The translations under genes and the position numbers were made by a program. Positions 16,134 through 24,883 of a stretch of DNA of 37,286 bases are shown here, piece after piece. The stretch covers positions 6,743-44,028 of the forward strand of contig JALUFE010000045.1 of the NCBI GenBank assembly GCA_027052175.1. The letters run 5' to 3'. Source of the stretch: Helicobacteraceae bacterium (lineage in GTDB: Bacteria; Campylobacterota; Campylobacteria; Campylobacterales; Sulfurimonadaceae). Positions within the stretch are counted from its first letter, which is position 1. The number at the start of each line of letters is the position of its first letter. The notes below the pieces were generated by a model, which was given only the letters and a program-made list of their open reading frames with translations, searched no databases and was not told the DNA's origin.

Positions 16134-16702
16134 TCTCCGGCATCCGCCAAGGTGAGGCAGAGAATGGTCTCCTTTCCCGCCTGCGCAAGAGCAGTGACCG
16201 CTTCGCTGATCGTTGTGCCGGTGGTGATGAGGTCGTCCACAAGAATGCACTCTTTATGGGGAAAAAACTTCAGCCGGAAATCTCGCGGATTTTGAAGTCT
16301 GAACGCTTTTGACCTACCGGAGTAGGAGATTTCGTTTTTGGCTATGAGTCTGGTATGCTGGGGAGCGAGACGGTGTGATTTGCAATGTTTGGCAAGAATA
16401 GCCGTATGTGAGTAGAGCCCTTTTGGCCTCTCGTCGATGCCCAAAACGGCGATTTCCCGTTCATAGGTGAACTTCTGAGCAAACTTCGCGAAAGAGTTGC
16501 GTGCGAGGATGGTGTAGATATGGTATCCAAGATCGGTATGTTTGGTATGGAGCAGTTCTTTGATTTGTGCATAGCGGTAAAAGGAGAGCACTTCTACTCC
16601 TCCGCCGAGTTTTCGGCGTGTAAGCGAAGGCTGGAGATACTCTCTCTGGCAGGCTTTGCAGATATGGAAAAAAGAGTGTCGTTTGCACAGCAGGCATTTC
16701 AT
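16130..16702 (-). CDS. ComF-family phosphoribosyltransferase-like protein
   Basis: The 190-residue product has two N-terminal CXXC pairs (C3/C6 and C16/C19), probably zinc-binding. A type I phosphoribosyltransferase fold follows, with the PRPP loop CILVDDLITTGTTISEA near 150-167. ComF/GntX relatives are needed for DNA uptake in several bacteria, although the substrate is unknown. The DNA-uptake-like machine at the left of this window makes that role plausible here. The start codon has no Shine-Dalgarno: the upstream DNA is an inverted-repeat cluster running up to the ATG. It is downstream of lepA on the same strand and convergent with the AsmA-like gene. Confidence 0.85.
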   Translation of the reverse strand: MKCLLCKRHSFFHICKACQREYLQPSLTRRKLGGGVEVLSFYRYAQIKELLHTKHTDLGYHIYTILARNSFAKFAQKFTYEREIAVLGIDERPKGLYSHTAILAKHCKSHRLAPQHTRLIAKNEISYSGRSKAFRLQNPRDFRLKFFPHKECILVDDLITTGTTISEAVTALAQAGKETILCLTLADAGD

Positions 16703-16776
16703 ATTTAGATTTCAGATTTCAGGTTTCACGTCTTGGACTTGTCTGAATCCTGAATCCTGAGCCCTGAATCTCATAT
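16703..16776. repeat. Inverted cluster of GATTTCAG/CTGAATC units between lepA and comF-like gene
   Basis: The left arm (16703-16728) contains GATTTCAG units. The right arm (16743-16772) contains four CTGA-type units in inverse orientation (CTGAATC, CTGAATC, CTGAGCC, CTGAATC). The arms can pair imperfectly into a hairpin with a 14-base loop. The element fills the whole space between the lepA stop and the comF-like ATG. It resembles a small dispersed intergenic repeat or MITE-like element. Confidence 0.6.
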
Positions 16777-18567
16777 TCAATCCATCTTCAGCACAGACAT
16801 AAACGCCTCTTGCGGCAGTTGGACTTTACCGATGGCTTTCATACGCTTTTTCCCCGCTTTTTGCTTCTCAAGCAGCTTTCGTTTACGGGTGATGTCTCCA
16901 CCGTAACATTTGGCTGTGACATTTTTGCCCATAGATTTGACGGTTTCCCGGGCGATGATCTTGTTCCCTATGCTGGCCTGAATGGCAACTTCGAAAAGTT
17001 GACGGGGAACGATCTCTTTCATATTTTTTACAAGGGCTCGTCCGCGGGATTGTGCACTCTCTTTTGGAACGATGACACTGAGTGCGTCGACCACTTCACC
17101 GGCTACTCTGACATCGAGTTTGACAAGATCGCCTCTGCGGTATTCGCTTGGTTCGTAGTCGAAACTCGCATACCCTTTGGATATGGACTTGAGGGTATCA
17201 TAAAAGTCCACGACGATTTCGTTCATTGGAATGGCATATTCGAGCAAGACGCGTTCTTCGTTGAGGTAGGTCATCTTTTCCTGTATCCCGCGTTTGGAGA
17301 CAAGGAGGTTCATGATGTTTCCGAGATATTCGTTGGGGGTGATGACGGTCGCTTTGACATAAGGCTCTTCGATATGATCGATCTTGCTTGGGTCCGGCAG
17401 TTCGCTAGGGTTTTGCACTTCGACCATCGTCCCGTCATTGAGATAAACATGATAGACAACGCTTGGTGCGGTTGCGATCAGATCGAGTCCGAACTCACGC
17501 TCAAGACGCTCTTTGACCACCTCCATATGCAGCATCCCCAGAAATCCCACACGAAAACCAAAGCCAAGTGCGACGGATGTTTCCGGTTCATAGCTGAGGG
17601 AGCTGTCGTTGAGTTTGAGTTTTTCAAGCGCTTCTCGCAAGTCTTCGAACTTGTCTGTGTCTATGGGGTAGAGCCCTGCAAAGACGAAAGGCTTGGCAGG
17701 TTCGTACTCTTCGATCGGGTATTTGGTCGGGTTTTTCGCATCGGTTATCGTATCGCCGACGTTGATGACGCTGACATCCTTGATGCCAAGGATGACTATG
17801 CCGATCTCTCCCGCTTTGATCTCGTCTGTTTTCATCTTTTTGAGCGGGTGCGGGTACTGTAGTTCGAGTACTTCGTGTTCGGCACCGCTACTGACGAATT
17901 TGATCGTCTGTTTCGTTTTGATGCTACCGTCAAAAACACGTACGAGTGCGAGTGCGCCGAGATAGTTGTCAAACCAGCTGTCATAGATGATGGCACGTGT
18001 TGGAGCCTGTGGATCACCTGAAGGAGCGGGGATGCGATCGACGATGGCATCAAGAAGTTCTCGGATACCTTGACCTGTTTTGGCCGAAGTGAGGATCGCG
18101 TCTGTCGCATCGATCCCGATGGCTTCTTCGATCTCTTCAGCGACTCGATCCGGATCGGCTGCCGGGAGGTCGATTTTGTTGATGACAGGGATGAGTTCGA
18201 GGTCGTTATCGAGCGCCATGTAGACATTGGCGATGGTTTGGGCTTCCACGCCTTGCGCGGCGTCGACGATGAGCAGTGCCCCTTCACAGGATGCAAGCGA
18301 CTTACTTACTTCGTAGCTGAAGTCGACATGCCCCGGAGTGTCGATAAGGTTGAGGATGTAGTGCTTGCCATCTTTGACATAATCAAGCCGAACCGACTGT
18401 GCTTTGATGGTGATACCGCGCTCCTGCTCGATATCCATCGTGTCCATCATCTGCGAGCTCATCTCTCGTTCACTGACAGCACCGCATTCTTGGATGATGC
18501 GGTCGGCCAATGTGCTTTTTCCATGGTCGATGTGAGCGATGATGGAGAAATTTCGAATGTTGTCCAC
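16777..18567 (-). CDS. lepA: Elongation factor 4 (LepA)
   Basis: This ribosome-associated GTPase acts in translation under stress and in 30S biogenesis. The 596 residues carry all G motifs: [10 protein letters not shown] (G1), the GITIKAQ switch region (G2), DTPGHVDF (G3), NKIDLP (G4) and TSAKTGQG (G5). Domains II and III, the EF-G-like domain V and the LepA-specific C-terminal domain follow ([25 protein letters not shown]). Length and motifs are normal. It lies eight bases downstream of prsA and is probably co-transcribed with it. Confidence 0.99.
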   Translation of the reverse strand: MDNIRNFSIIAHIDHGKSTLADRIIQECGAVSEREMSSQMMDTMDIEQERGITIKAQSVRLDYVKDGKHYILNLIDTPGHVDFSYEVSKSLASCEGALLIVDAAQGVEAQTIANVYMALDNDLELIPVINKIDLPAADPDRVAEEIEEAIGIDATDAILTSAKTGQGIRELLDAIVDRIPAPSGDPQAPTRAIIYDSWFDNYLGALALVRVFDGSIKTKQTIKFVSSGAEHEVLELQYPHPLKKMKTDEIKAGEIGIVILGIKDVSVINVGDTITDAKNPTKYPIEEYEPAKPFVFAGLYPIDTDKFEDLREALEKLKLNDSSLSYEPETSVALGFGFRVGFLGMLHMEVVKERLEREFGLDLIATAPSVVYHVYLNDGTMVEVQNPSELPDPSKIDHIEEPYVKATVITPNEYLGNIMNLLVSKRGIQEKMTYLNEERVLLEYAIPMNEIVVDFYDTLKSISKGYASFDYEPSEYRRGDLVKLDVRVAGEVVDALSVIVPKESAQSRGRALVKNMKEIVPRQLFEVAIQASIGNKIIARETVKSMGKNVTAKCYGGDITRKRKLLEKQKAGKKRMKAIGKVQLPQEAFMSVLKMD

Positions 18568-18575
18568 TTGTCGTC

Positions 18576-19502
18576 CTATGAAAAGAGAGAGTTGACGCTC
18601 TCATTGTGATAGACTCTGCGGATCACCTCTGCGAAGAGCGGTGCAACGCTGAGTACGGAGATCTTTTTACACGGTTTTGATACGAGTGTGTTGGTGACAA
18701 TCAGTTCGTCGAGTTCGCCGTTTTCGATATTTTCATAAGCTTTACCGCTGAGGACAGGATGGGTCGCACATGCCATAACGCTTGTCGCTCCCTTGTTTTT
18801 GAGTGCCGTGGCGGCTTTGACCATCGTGCCCGCTGTATCGACCATATCGTCTATCATGATCACATCTTTCCCTTCGACGTCACCGATGATGTTCATGACC
18901 TCCGCGACATTGGCTTTTTCGCGTCTTTTGTCGACGATGACCATATCAAGACCGAGTCTCGAAGCGAAGTAGCGTGCTCTGGCAACTCCGCCAATGTCCG
19001 GTGAAGCGATAACGGGATTCTTGAGATTTTTGCTTTTTATGTAGTTTTCAAATGCGATTGAACCGTAGAGGTTGTCCACAGCTATGTCGAAAAATCCTTG
19101 TATCTGTCCGGCGTGCAGGTCCATAGTAACGACTCGGTCCACACCTGCCGTTTCGATCATATCGGCAACGAGTTTGGCGGTAATCGGTACACGGGGAGCG
19201 GCTTTTCTGTCTTGTCTTGCATAACCGAAGTAGGGGATGACCGCAGTGATGCTCGATGCCGAAGAGCGTCTGAGTGCATCGACCATGATAAGCAGTTCCA
19301 TCAGATTGTCGTTGGAGGGAGCGCCCGTACTCTGGATAATGAAGACGTCACGACCACGCACGCTCTCGCTGATTTGAACGGAAATCTCCCCGTCACTGAA
19401 TCTTTTGATATCCGCTTTGGCCGTTGGGACATCGAGGATGGAACAGACCTCTCGTGCAAACTCGGTACTGGCGGTTCCGGCAAAAATTTTATACCCTCTC
19501 AT
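18576..19502 (-). CDS. prsA: Ribose-phosphate pyrophosphokinase (PRPP synthetase)
   Basis: The enzyme makes PRPP from ribose 5-phosphate and ATP for nucleotide, His and Trp synthesis. Starting at the ATG at 19502, preceded by AAGGA, gives 308 residues beginning [13 protein letters not shown] longer reading from TTG at 19532 adds ten non-family residues. The ATP-binding [10 protein letters not shown], the [14 protein letters not shown] motif, the flexible [11 protein letters not shown] and the PRPP loop [14 protein letters not shown] are all present. It heads the prsA-lepA-comF-like run and is divergent from the peroxiredoxin gene. Confidence 0.98.
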   Translation of the reverse strand: MRGYKIFAGTASTEFAREVCSILDVPTAKADIKRFSDGEISVQISESVRGRDVFIIQSTGAPSNDNLMELLIMVDALRRSSASSITAVIPYFGYARQDRKAAPRVPITAKLVADMIETAGVDRVVTMDLHAGQIQGFFDIAVDNLYGSIAFENYIKSKNLKNPVIASPDIGGVARARYFASRLGLDMVIVDKRREKANVAEVMNIIGDVEGKDVIMIDDMVDTAGTMVKAATALKNKGATSVMACATHPVLSGKAYENIENGELDELIVTNTLVSKPCKKISVLSVAPLFAEVIRRVYHNESVNSLFS

Positions 19503-19531
19503 GCAATGAATCCTTACAAAAAATATGTGCA

Positions 19532-19537
19532 ATTCTA
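19532..19537 (-). promoter_or_regulatory. Candidate -10 box of prsA
   Basis: TAGAAT on the minus strand (context GGATAGAATTGC) is 29 bases before the ATG at 19502, with T-rich DNA upstream and no clear -35. Confidence 0.4.
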
Positions 19538-19638
19538 TCCAAAATGTGCTGACTACGGACTTAAAAGTTACAGCTTAAAAATTTTTTACACCAAAAAAAG
19601 AGACTGCGTTGTAGAGAGAGATATTAATCTTTTTGAGT

Positions 19639-19644
19639 TAGAAT
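19639..19644 (+). promoter_or_regulatory. Candidate -10 box of the peroxiredoxin gene
   Basis: TAGAAT (context GTTAGAATAAC) is 30 bases before the ATG at 19675, with a T-run just upstream. It has the same TAGAAT form as the divergent prsA box. Confidence 0.4.
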
Positions 19645-19674
19645 AACACCAAATTTTAAAACAAAGGATGTTTC

Positions 19675-20271
19675 ATGTTAGTAACGAAAAAAGCACCCGA
19701 TTTTACAGCCGCGGCTGTACTTGAAGACGGCACAATAGTGGAGGATTTCAATCTTTATCAGAATTTTGGAGAAAAAGGAACCGTTTTGTTCTTTTATCCG
19801 CTTGACTTTACATTTGTCTGCCCGTCTGAGATCATCGCATTTTCTCACCGCATCGAAGAGTTCAAATCTCGCGGTGTCAATGTCATCGGATGTTCGGTAG
19901 ACAGCCAGTTCTCACACTGGGCATGGAGAGAGACTCCGGTTGAAAAGGGCGGTATCGGTAGAGTCAAATTCCCGCTTGTCGCCGATCTCACGAAAAAAAT
20001 CGCATCCGACTATGATGTACTTCTCGATGGTGGCGTAGCGCTTCGCGGTTCGTTCCTTATTGATGCGGACGGAACCGTACGCCATGCCGTTATCAACGAT
20101 CTTCCGCTTGGAAGAAACATCGACGAAATGATAAGAATGGTCGATGCTATGCAGTTTACGAACGAGCATGGTGAAGTCTGCCCTGCAAACTGGGAAAAAG
20201 GTCAAGAAGCTATGAAACCCGATGCCGAAGGTGTTGCAGAGTATCTTGCAAAACACGAGTCCGAACTCTAA
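19675..20271 (+). CDS. Typical 2-Cys peroxiredoxin (AhpC/TsaA family)
   Basis: This enzyme reduces hydrogen peroxide, organic peroxides and peroxynitrite in the cytoplasm, usually using thioredoxin in this phylum. It has 198 residues. The peroxidatic Cys49 is in DFTFVCPSE and the resolving Cys169 in EVCPANW, with the supporting Trp/Arg around HWAWRETP. A GGIG motif near 92-95 and a C-terminal Tyr-Leu (AEYLAKHE) are the features of over-oxidation-sensitive, eukaryote-like peroxiredoxins. It is a monocistronic plus-strand gene with SD AAAGGA and is closed by a strong terminator. A Fur/PerR-like regulator occurs later in the window, but no operator was recognised here. Confidence 0.96.
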   Translation: MLVTKKAPDFTAAAVLEDGTIVEDFNLYQNFGEKGTVLFFYPLDFTFVCPSEIIAFSHRIEEFKSRGVNVIGCSVDSQFSHWAWRETPVEKGGIGRVKFPLVADLTKKIASDYDVLLDGGVALRGSFLIDADGTVRHAVINDLPLGRNIDEMIRMVDAMQFTNEHGEVCPANWEKGQEAMKPDAEGVAEYLAKHESEL

Positions 20272-20284
20272 GACTCTTCCTCTC

Positions 20285-20303
20285 ATGCCGGGTTTTCCGG
20301 CAT
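20285..20303 (+). terminator. Rho-independent terminator after the peroxiredoxin gene
   Basis: A perfect 7-bp stem, ATGCCGG/CCGGCAT with loop GTTTT, lies 14 bases after the stop, followed by a C/T-rich tract with several U runs. On the other strand it lies just past the helicase gene stop, without a U-run. Confidence 0.75.
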
Positions 20304-20309
20304 ATCCTC

Positions 20310-21560
20310 TCATTTTCTTTTTCTGTAAAAATTTTTCGCTTTTGGATGTGCATATATGAGATTGCTCCACTGTTTTCGCGGTGCTATGAGCGTCAGACGC
20401 GCAGGGTTCTTTGCTCTTGAGAGTGCGACGTAGAACTGGGAGGGAGCGAAAATTTCATTGGATTCGATGATGAGATCTTCAAGACTCATTCCCTGTGACT
20501 TGTGGATCGTTATAGCAAAGGCGAGTCGAATGGGATACTGATAGACGCTAAAGAGTTCCTCTTCTCTCACTTCGATTTTACCTTTGATCTCTTTTTCGAT
20601 CCATTTTGTTTTGCTTTGTTTCACTTTTTCAAGTTTGACGACATTGCCGTCGCTTTTTTGTACATAGACGAATTCCTCGTCTATCTTGACTATTACACCG
20701 CGTTCACCGTTGAAATAGTTCCAGGAGTTTCTCGTAAAAAGAACGGGTGCACCGAGTTTGAGGTGGAGCTCCTTGTCTATGCGGGCATCTTCGAAAAATC
20801 GTTCAATCTCCATGTTTGTAACTTTTTTATCGCAGACGACGATTTCGGCATTTTTGGTTACAAGCTCTTCGTCAATGAAATCGAGCTGGATGCGGTTGTG
20901 GTATGTGACCGAAGCGTTTTTGCCAAAGAGAAAGGTGAACTGTCGCAAATCGTTTGGTATGGGTTTGATAAACTCGTTAAGCATATCGTGTACATGGGCA
21001 TCCACATAGCCGAAACGCACATGATGCAAGAGTTCGATGAAACGGGTATCGTCCGTTCTGTATATCTTGTCGAGTACAATTTTTTCAAATGCAAAGCGCT
21101 CCCAGGATTCACTCTCGAAAGCGAAATGAAGCTCTCCTTTCGAGATGGGCGGAAGTTGCAGAAAATCGCCGACTACCATGATGCGCCCTTTGAAGTCGGC
21201 CTGCAAAAGACGAAGCCGCACTAAGTCGAGCACTTCCGCACTTACCATCGATATCTCGTCGATAATGATCAGATCGATTGCCTGAAGAATGTGTTTTATT
21301 TTCTTTGGGATGGCCAGTTTTTTACTGCGTTGTAATTCTTCCAAGTTTGAAGCGATGCCCAAGTCGAAAAAACTGTGCAGTGTCTGTCCCCCGATAAGCG
21401 TGGCCGCCATTCCCGTAGAAGCGAGTTTGGCGACTTTTTTACCCTGTTGTTCGTACATATTGATGATTTCTCTGGTAAGAGTGGTTTTTCCCACACCTGC
21501 CCCGCCGGTGAGAAAAATATTGGAGTGTTGGAGCATTTCGATCAAGTCAATGGCATTCAT
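20310..21560 (-). CDS. PIF1-like / RecD2-related SF1B DNA helicase
   Basis: The 416-residue ATP-dependent DNA helicase has Walker A FLTGGAGVGKTTLTRE (about 16-31), motif Ia ASTGMAATLIGG, Walker B IIIDEISMV (about 96-104), motif III VGDFLQLPP and a C-terminal UvrD_C-like part. The latter includes AITIHKSQGMSLEDL and VALSRAKNPARL. It lacks extra N-terminal domains, as do compact bacterial PIF1 proteins, which remove G-quadruplexes and R-loops. It is transcribed divergently from the REC-REC-GGDEF gene across 64 bases. Confidence 0.9.
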   Translation of the reverse strand: MNAIDLIEMLQHSNIFLTGGAGVGKTTLTREIINMYEQQGKKVAKLASTGMAATLIGGQTLHSFFDLGIASNLEELQRSKKLAIPKKIKHILQAIDLIIIDEISMVSAEVLDLVRLRLLQADFKGRIMVVGDFLQLPPISKGELHFAFESESWERFAFEKIVLDKIYRTDDTRFIELLHHVRFGYVDAHVHDMLNEFIKPIPNDLRQFTFLFGKNASVTYHNRIQLDFIDEELVTKNAEIVVCDKKVTNMEIERFFEDARIDKELHLKLGAPVLFTRNSWNYFNGERGVIVKIDEEFVYVQKSDGNVVKLEKVKQSKTKWIEKEIKGKIEVREEELFSVYQYPIRLAFAITIHKSQGMSLEDLIIESNEIFAPSQFYVALSRAKNPARLTLIAPRKQWSNLIYAHPKAKNFYRKRK

Positions 21561-21594
21561 AACGAAATAGTAGCGGTTTTTAATAAAAAAATAG

Positions 21595-21600
21595 TAGAAT
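21595..21600 (+). promoter_or_regulatory. Candidate -10 box of the REC-REC-GGDEF gene
   Basis: TAGAAT, preceded by an A/T-rich run (AAAAAATAG), stands 24 bases before the GTG start and 12 bases before the AAAGGAG site. Confidence 0.4.
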
Positions 21601-21624
21601 AACCCTTAAAGTAAAGGAGAAAAA

Positions 21625-22878
21625 GTGCAGAGAATCTTGATTATCGAAGACAATCAAACGCTTGCTAAACTTATCGCAAAGAAGATAGGTGTGGAGCTTG
21701 ATTTTGAGATCGACATCGCTTACAGACTGTCCGAAGCGAAGCTTTTCCTTTCACGATATAACTATTTTGTCGTACTGACCGACCTGAATTTACCGGACTC
21801 TCCGGAGGGTGAAGTGGTGGATTATCTGCTGCAAAAAAAACAGAGAGTAGTCATTCTTACAAGCAATATCGACAAGAACTTCAGAAAGCAGATGCTGCAA
21901 AAGAACATCATCGATTATATCAAAAAAAGCGGAGCGCAGGATATCAAGTATATCATTTCGATGTTAAGACGTCTGCTGATAAATCAAAAGCATACCGTCC
22001 TTGTCGTCGAAGATTCGATGCCGATGCGAAATCGATATAAAAACATGCTTGAAAATCTCTTTTTCAAAGTCGTTACGGTAGCACATGGGGAAGAGGCACT
22101 CGGTTTTCTTCAAAACAATCCGAAAGTATCTCTCGTTGTCACCGATTACAATATGCCAGTTGTAGACGGCTTGGAATTGACAAGAGAATTGCGAAAGGAG
22201 TATGACAAAAACGATCTGCCGATAGTTGCCGTGTCGTCGAGTGAAGATGAAGAGATTTTGGCACTTTTTTTGAAAAACGGGGCGAACGACTATATAAAGA
22301 AACCCTTTTCCAAAGAGGAGTTTCATTGTCGGATCAACAATACGATCGAGGCGTATGAAAATCTTCATGCTGTGCTTAACAGTGCCAACAGGGATTTCCT
22401 TACAGGTCTTTACAACCGCCGTTATTTCTTCGCTCATATCGATGAATATATCACAAAGGCAGAAAAGGAGTATCTTGGGCTTTATATCGGGATGATCGAT
22501 ATAGATAACTTCAAAAGCATCAACGACAAGTATGGTCATGATGACGGAGACAGAGCGATCGTAGCTCTTTCGGAGATTCTGCGGACCAATACAAATCAAC
22601 AGGACATCGTCGCCCGGTTTGGCGGAGAAGAGTTCTGTGTGGCACTCCTTGCGGAGAGTGACGAAATCGCTTCGAATGCCTTCGAACGCATTCGCAAAAG
22701 TGTCGCATCCTTCTCGTTCGCTGCACATAACGGTGAGCAGATTGTATTGACTGTTTCCGTCGGTGTTGCGAAATACGAGAGGGAGGAGGGTATCGACGAA
22801 GTTATCAATCAAGCCGACATGAATCTTTATGAAGCAAAAAAGAGTGGAAAAAACCGAGTCGTTTTTAAAAAGGATTAA
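21625..22878 (+). CDS. REC-REC-GGDEF response regulator, PleD-like
   Basis: The GTG start at 21625 is chosen because AAAGGAG lies seven bases upstream. The 417 residues hold receiver 1 (about 1-120; LIIEDN, acceptor in VVLTDLNLPD, Lys in DYIKKSG) and receiver 2 (about 122-245; LVVEDS, LVVTDYNMPVVDG, DYIKKPF). The GGDEF domain (about 250-417) has the catalytic RFGGEEF. Both receivers keep their Asp and Lys. The usual RXXD inhibitory site upstream of GGEEF is NQQD, so product inhibition may be lost, unlike the other cyclase in this window. It is followed one base later by nhaA, with which it may be co-transcribed. Confidence 0.95.
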   Translation: MQRILIIEDNQTLAKLIAKKIGVELDFEIDIAYRLSEAKLFLSRYNYFVVLTDLNLPDSPEGEVVDYLLQKKQRVVILTSNIDKNFRKQMLQKNIIDYIKKSGAQDIKYIISMLRRLLINQKHTVLVVEDSMPMRNRYKNMLENLFFKVVTVAHGEEALGFLQNNPKVSLVVTDYNMPVVDGLELTRELRKEYDKNDLPIVAVSSSEDEEILALFLKNGANDYIKKPFSKEEFHCRINNTIEAYENLHAVLNSANRDFLTGLYNRRYFFAHIDEYITKAEKEYLGLYIGMIDIDNFKSINDKYGHDDGDRAIVALSEILRTNTNQQDIVARFGGEEFCVALLAESDEIASNAFERIRKSVASFSFAAHNGEQIVLTVSVGVAKYEREEGIDEVINQADMNLYEAKKSGKNRVVFKKD

Positions 22879-22879
22879 A

Positions 22880-24232
22880 ATGTACAACTACAAGCCTTTC
22901 CAAAAAGCGTTTGAGAGAATTGTGACTCCTTTTGATAGTTTTTTACATTCGCAAACCACGACGGGCATTTTCCTGCTTGCTGCAACCATCATAGCGCTGG
23001 TGCTGGCGAATTCGCCGTATGCGCAAGCATATGATCATTTTTTTCATACTCGCATAGGCTTTAGTATTGGCTCATGGCATGTCTATCATTCGTTTTCACA
23101 CTGGATCAACGACGCTTTTATGGCTGTTTTCTTTTTTGTCGTCGGGCTTGAGATCAAGCGGGAACTGCTCATTGGCGAACTGAGTGAGATGCGGCTGGCG
23201 ATTCTGCCCATCTTAGCGGCAATAGGGGGGATGATCGTCCCTGCACTCATCTACCTTTCATTCAACTACGGTACTCCTTCACAGGGCGGATGGGGTATTC
23301 CTATGGCGACGGATATCGCCTTTGCGATCAGTGTGCTGGTAATCCTTGGCCGCCGAGTTCCCTCCTCGTTGGTCACTTTTCTTGTAGCGCTTGCAATCGT
23401 CGATGATCTCGGCGCGGTCGTCGTGATAGCTCTGTTTTATACAAGCGATCTCAATTTGCTTGCGCTTTTTTATTCGATGCTCTTTTTTGGCGGGATGATC
23501 CTTGCGAACTTTGTGGGCATTCGCAACTATCTTTTTTACTTCGCTTTGGGATTTGGAATGTGGTTCTTCATGCTCGATTCGGGCATTCATGCAACGATAG
23601 CGGGTGTGCTTGCGGCACTTGCCATTCCTTCAAAACCGTTTAAAAACCCGCTTTCTTTCGTTCCCGAAGCCAAAAGACTGCTTCAGGAGTTCGAAGAGTA
23701 TCCAGTAGCGACCGATATGACGATGCATGAACGCCAAAAAGCGATCTTGCAAAGCTGCAAGGACTCCATCGATGCCGTCAGTTCTCCTGCCGGGATACTT
23801 GAGCACACTCTTCATCTGCCCGTCTCTTTGATCATCATCCCGCTTTTTGCGCTTGCCAATGCCGGCATCAAGATAGAATTTGTCTCTTTTGGCGAGATGC
23901 TTGCCACACCGATAGCGCTTGGAGTGATCGTAGGCCTGGTGGCAGGTAAAAGTATAGGAATTTTCGGTTTTTCTTATGCAGCAATCAAAATGGGTATAGC
24001 AAAAGCACCCAAAGGGAGCACGTTGAAACAGATGTTCGCCGTTTCGCTGCTTGGAGGGATAGGATTTACGATGAGTATATTTATTACGGATCTTGCGTTT
24101 GAAGGGGACGCGCTCTTCATTACCCAGGCCAAAGCAGGTATTCTCGTGGCTTCGCTGATTGCCGGAATAAGCGGTTATTTGTTGCTTAAAAGATTCGCAT
24201 CCCCACAGCAGCGAGAAGCAGATAGAACATAG
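22880..24232 (+). CDS. nhaA: Na+/H+ antiporter NhaA
   Basis: This inner-membrane antiporter expels Na+ in exchange for protons, for pH and salt homeostasis. I place the start at the ATG at 22880 (AAGGA six bases upstream), which gives MYNYKPFQKAFERI and 450 residues. A longer in-frame reading from within the preceding gene lacks a site. The transport Asp pair is in LAIVDDLGAVVVIALFY, and the other signature regions GLEIKRELLIGELS and GWGIPMATDIAFAISVL are present. A family-typical insertion (about 255-310) precedes the last helices, which include LGGIGFTMSIFITDLAF. Its last 47 bases overlap the 3' end of a convergent membrane-protein gene. Confidence 0.97.
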   Translation: MYNYKPFQKAFERIVTPFDSFLHSQTTTGIFLLAATIIALVLANSPYAQAYDHFFHTRIGFSIGSWHVYHSFSHWINDAFMAVFFFVVGLEIKRELLIGELSEMRLAILPILAAIGGMIVPALIYLSFNYGTPSQGGWGIPMATDIAFAISVLVILGRRVPSSLVTFLVALAIVDDLGAVVVIALFYTSDLNLLALFYSMLFFGGMILANFVGIRNYLFYFALGFGMWFFMLDSGIHATIAGVLAALAIPSKPFKNPLSFVPEAKRLLQEFEEYPVATDMTMHERQKAILQSCKDSIDAVSSPAGILEHTLHLPVSLIIIPLFALANAGIKIEFVSFGEMLATPIALGVIVGLVAGKSIGIFGFSYAAIKMGIAKAPKGSTLKQMFAVSLLGGIGFTMSIFITDLAFEGDALFITQAKAGILVASLIAGISGYLLLKRFASPQQREADRT

Positions 24233-24680
24233 TGGTCGCGACATCTTCGGTGCCGCAGAGTTTCCGCATGGGTGAGAGAGAGGCTGAAATACCCATCGCT
24301 GCCGCAAACAGTAACGCTCCTCTCAGCGGGTGAAGAGGGAGAAAACGGTATGCCAAAACTTGAGCGAGAAACGAAGCTCCAAAGGCACTCAAGAGAATAA
24401 ACCAGTATCGTTTTGCACCCATTTTACAAGAACATCCGATGCCATGTTTTAAAAGCCGTTTTGGATCGATGTCGAGCAGAAACAAAAAGAGTACTGCAGG
24501 AGCAAGATTGGAGATGATACGATCCAAAAGTATCGCGTTCGATTCGCTTAATGGGATAGCGTATCCCAAAACAGAAAAAAGTAAAAAAATGATGCCGCCC
24601 GTCACTATTTTTGAGTGAAATTTTTTTGTTACAATATACATAATGACACTAAAAAATGCTAAAATAAATAAAATTTTCAT
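24186..24680 (-). CDS. Small polytopic membrane protein, possible DUF819-like fragment
   Basis: The function is not recognised. The chosen ATG at 24680 gives 164 residues with about five hydrophobic helices, including MKILFILAFFSVIMYIV and TGGIIFLLFSVLGYAIPLS. Further helices are in LAPAVLFLFLLDID and FILLSAFGASFLAQVLAYRF, and near the C-terminus ATTMFYLLLAAVG. The LAPAVLFLFLLDIDPKRLLKHG segment recalls the start of DUF819/YjcL-type transporters, but the protein is much shorter than that family (about 380 residues), so it may be a shortened or half-size member. A CSC motif is near the middle. Its 3' end overlaps nhaA antisense by 47 bases. A TTG at 24737 could extend it by 19 non-hydrophobic residues. 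Confidence 0.6.
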   Translation of the reverse strand: MKILFILAFFSVIMYIVTKKFHSKIVTGGIIFLLFSVLGYAIPLSESNAILLDRIISNLAPAVLFLFLLDIDPKRLLKHGIGCSCKMGAKRYWFILLSAFGASFLAQVLAYRFLPLHPLRGALLFAAAMGISASLSPMRKLCGTEDVATTMFYLLLAAVGMRIF

Positions 24681-24883
24681 AACCGGCCTTGCGCTTGGAT
24701 GATAAAGTGAAATGGCATAAGCTGCATTGACGTTCAATTTACGAAGATGGAAGAAGCGTCGGCAGTTTCACATCATTCCGATGCAGAAAGTACGTGCAGA
24801 TTATACCATTCTTCAAAGACAAAACAAGAAAAATGCTCTCTTGATGTGCAAAGGATTGGTTCTAATAGTAAAAAGGAAAACTC

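Noticed and set aside
16703-16776. CRISPR-like array
   Set aside because: Units are short, degenerate and inverted, without regular spacers or cas genes.
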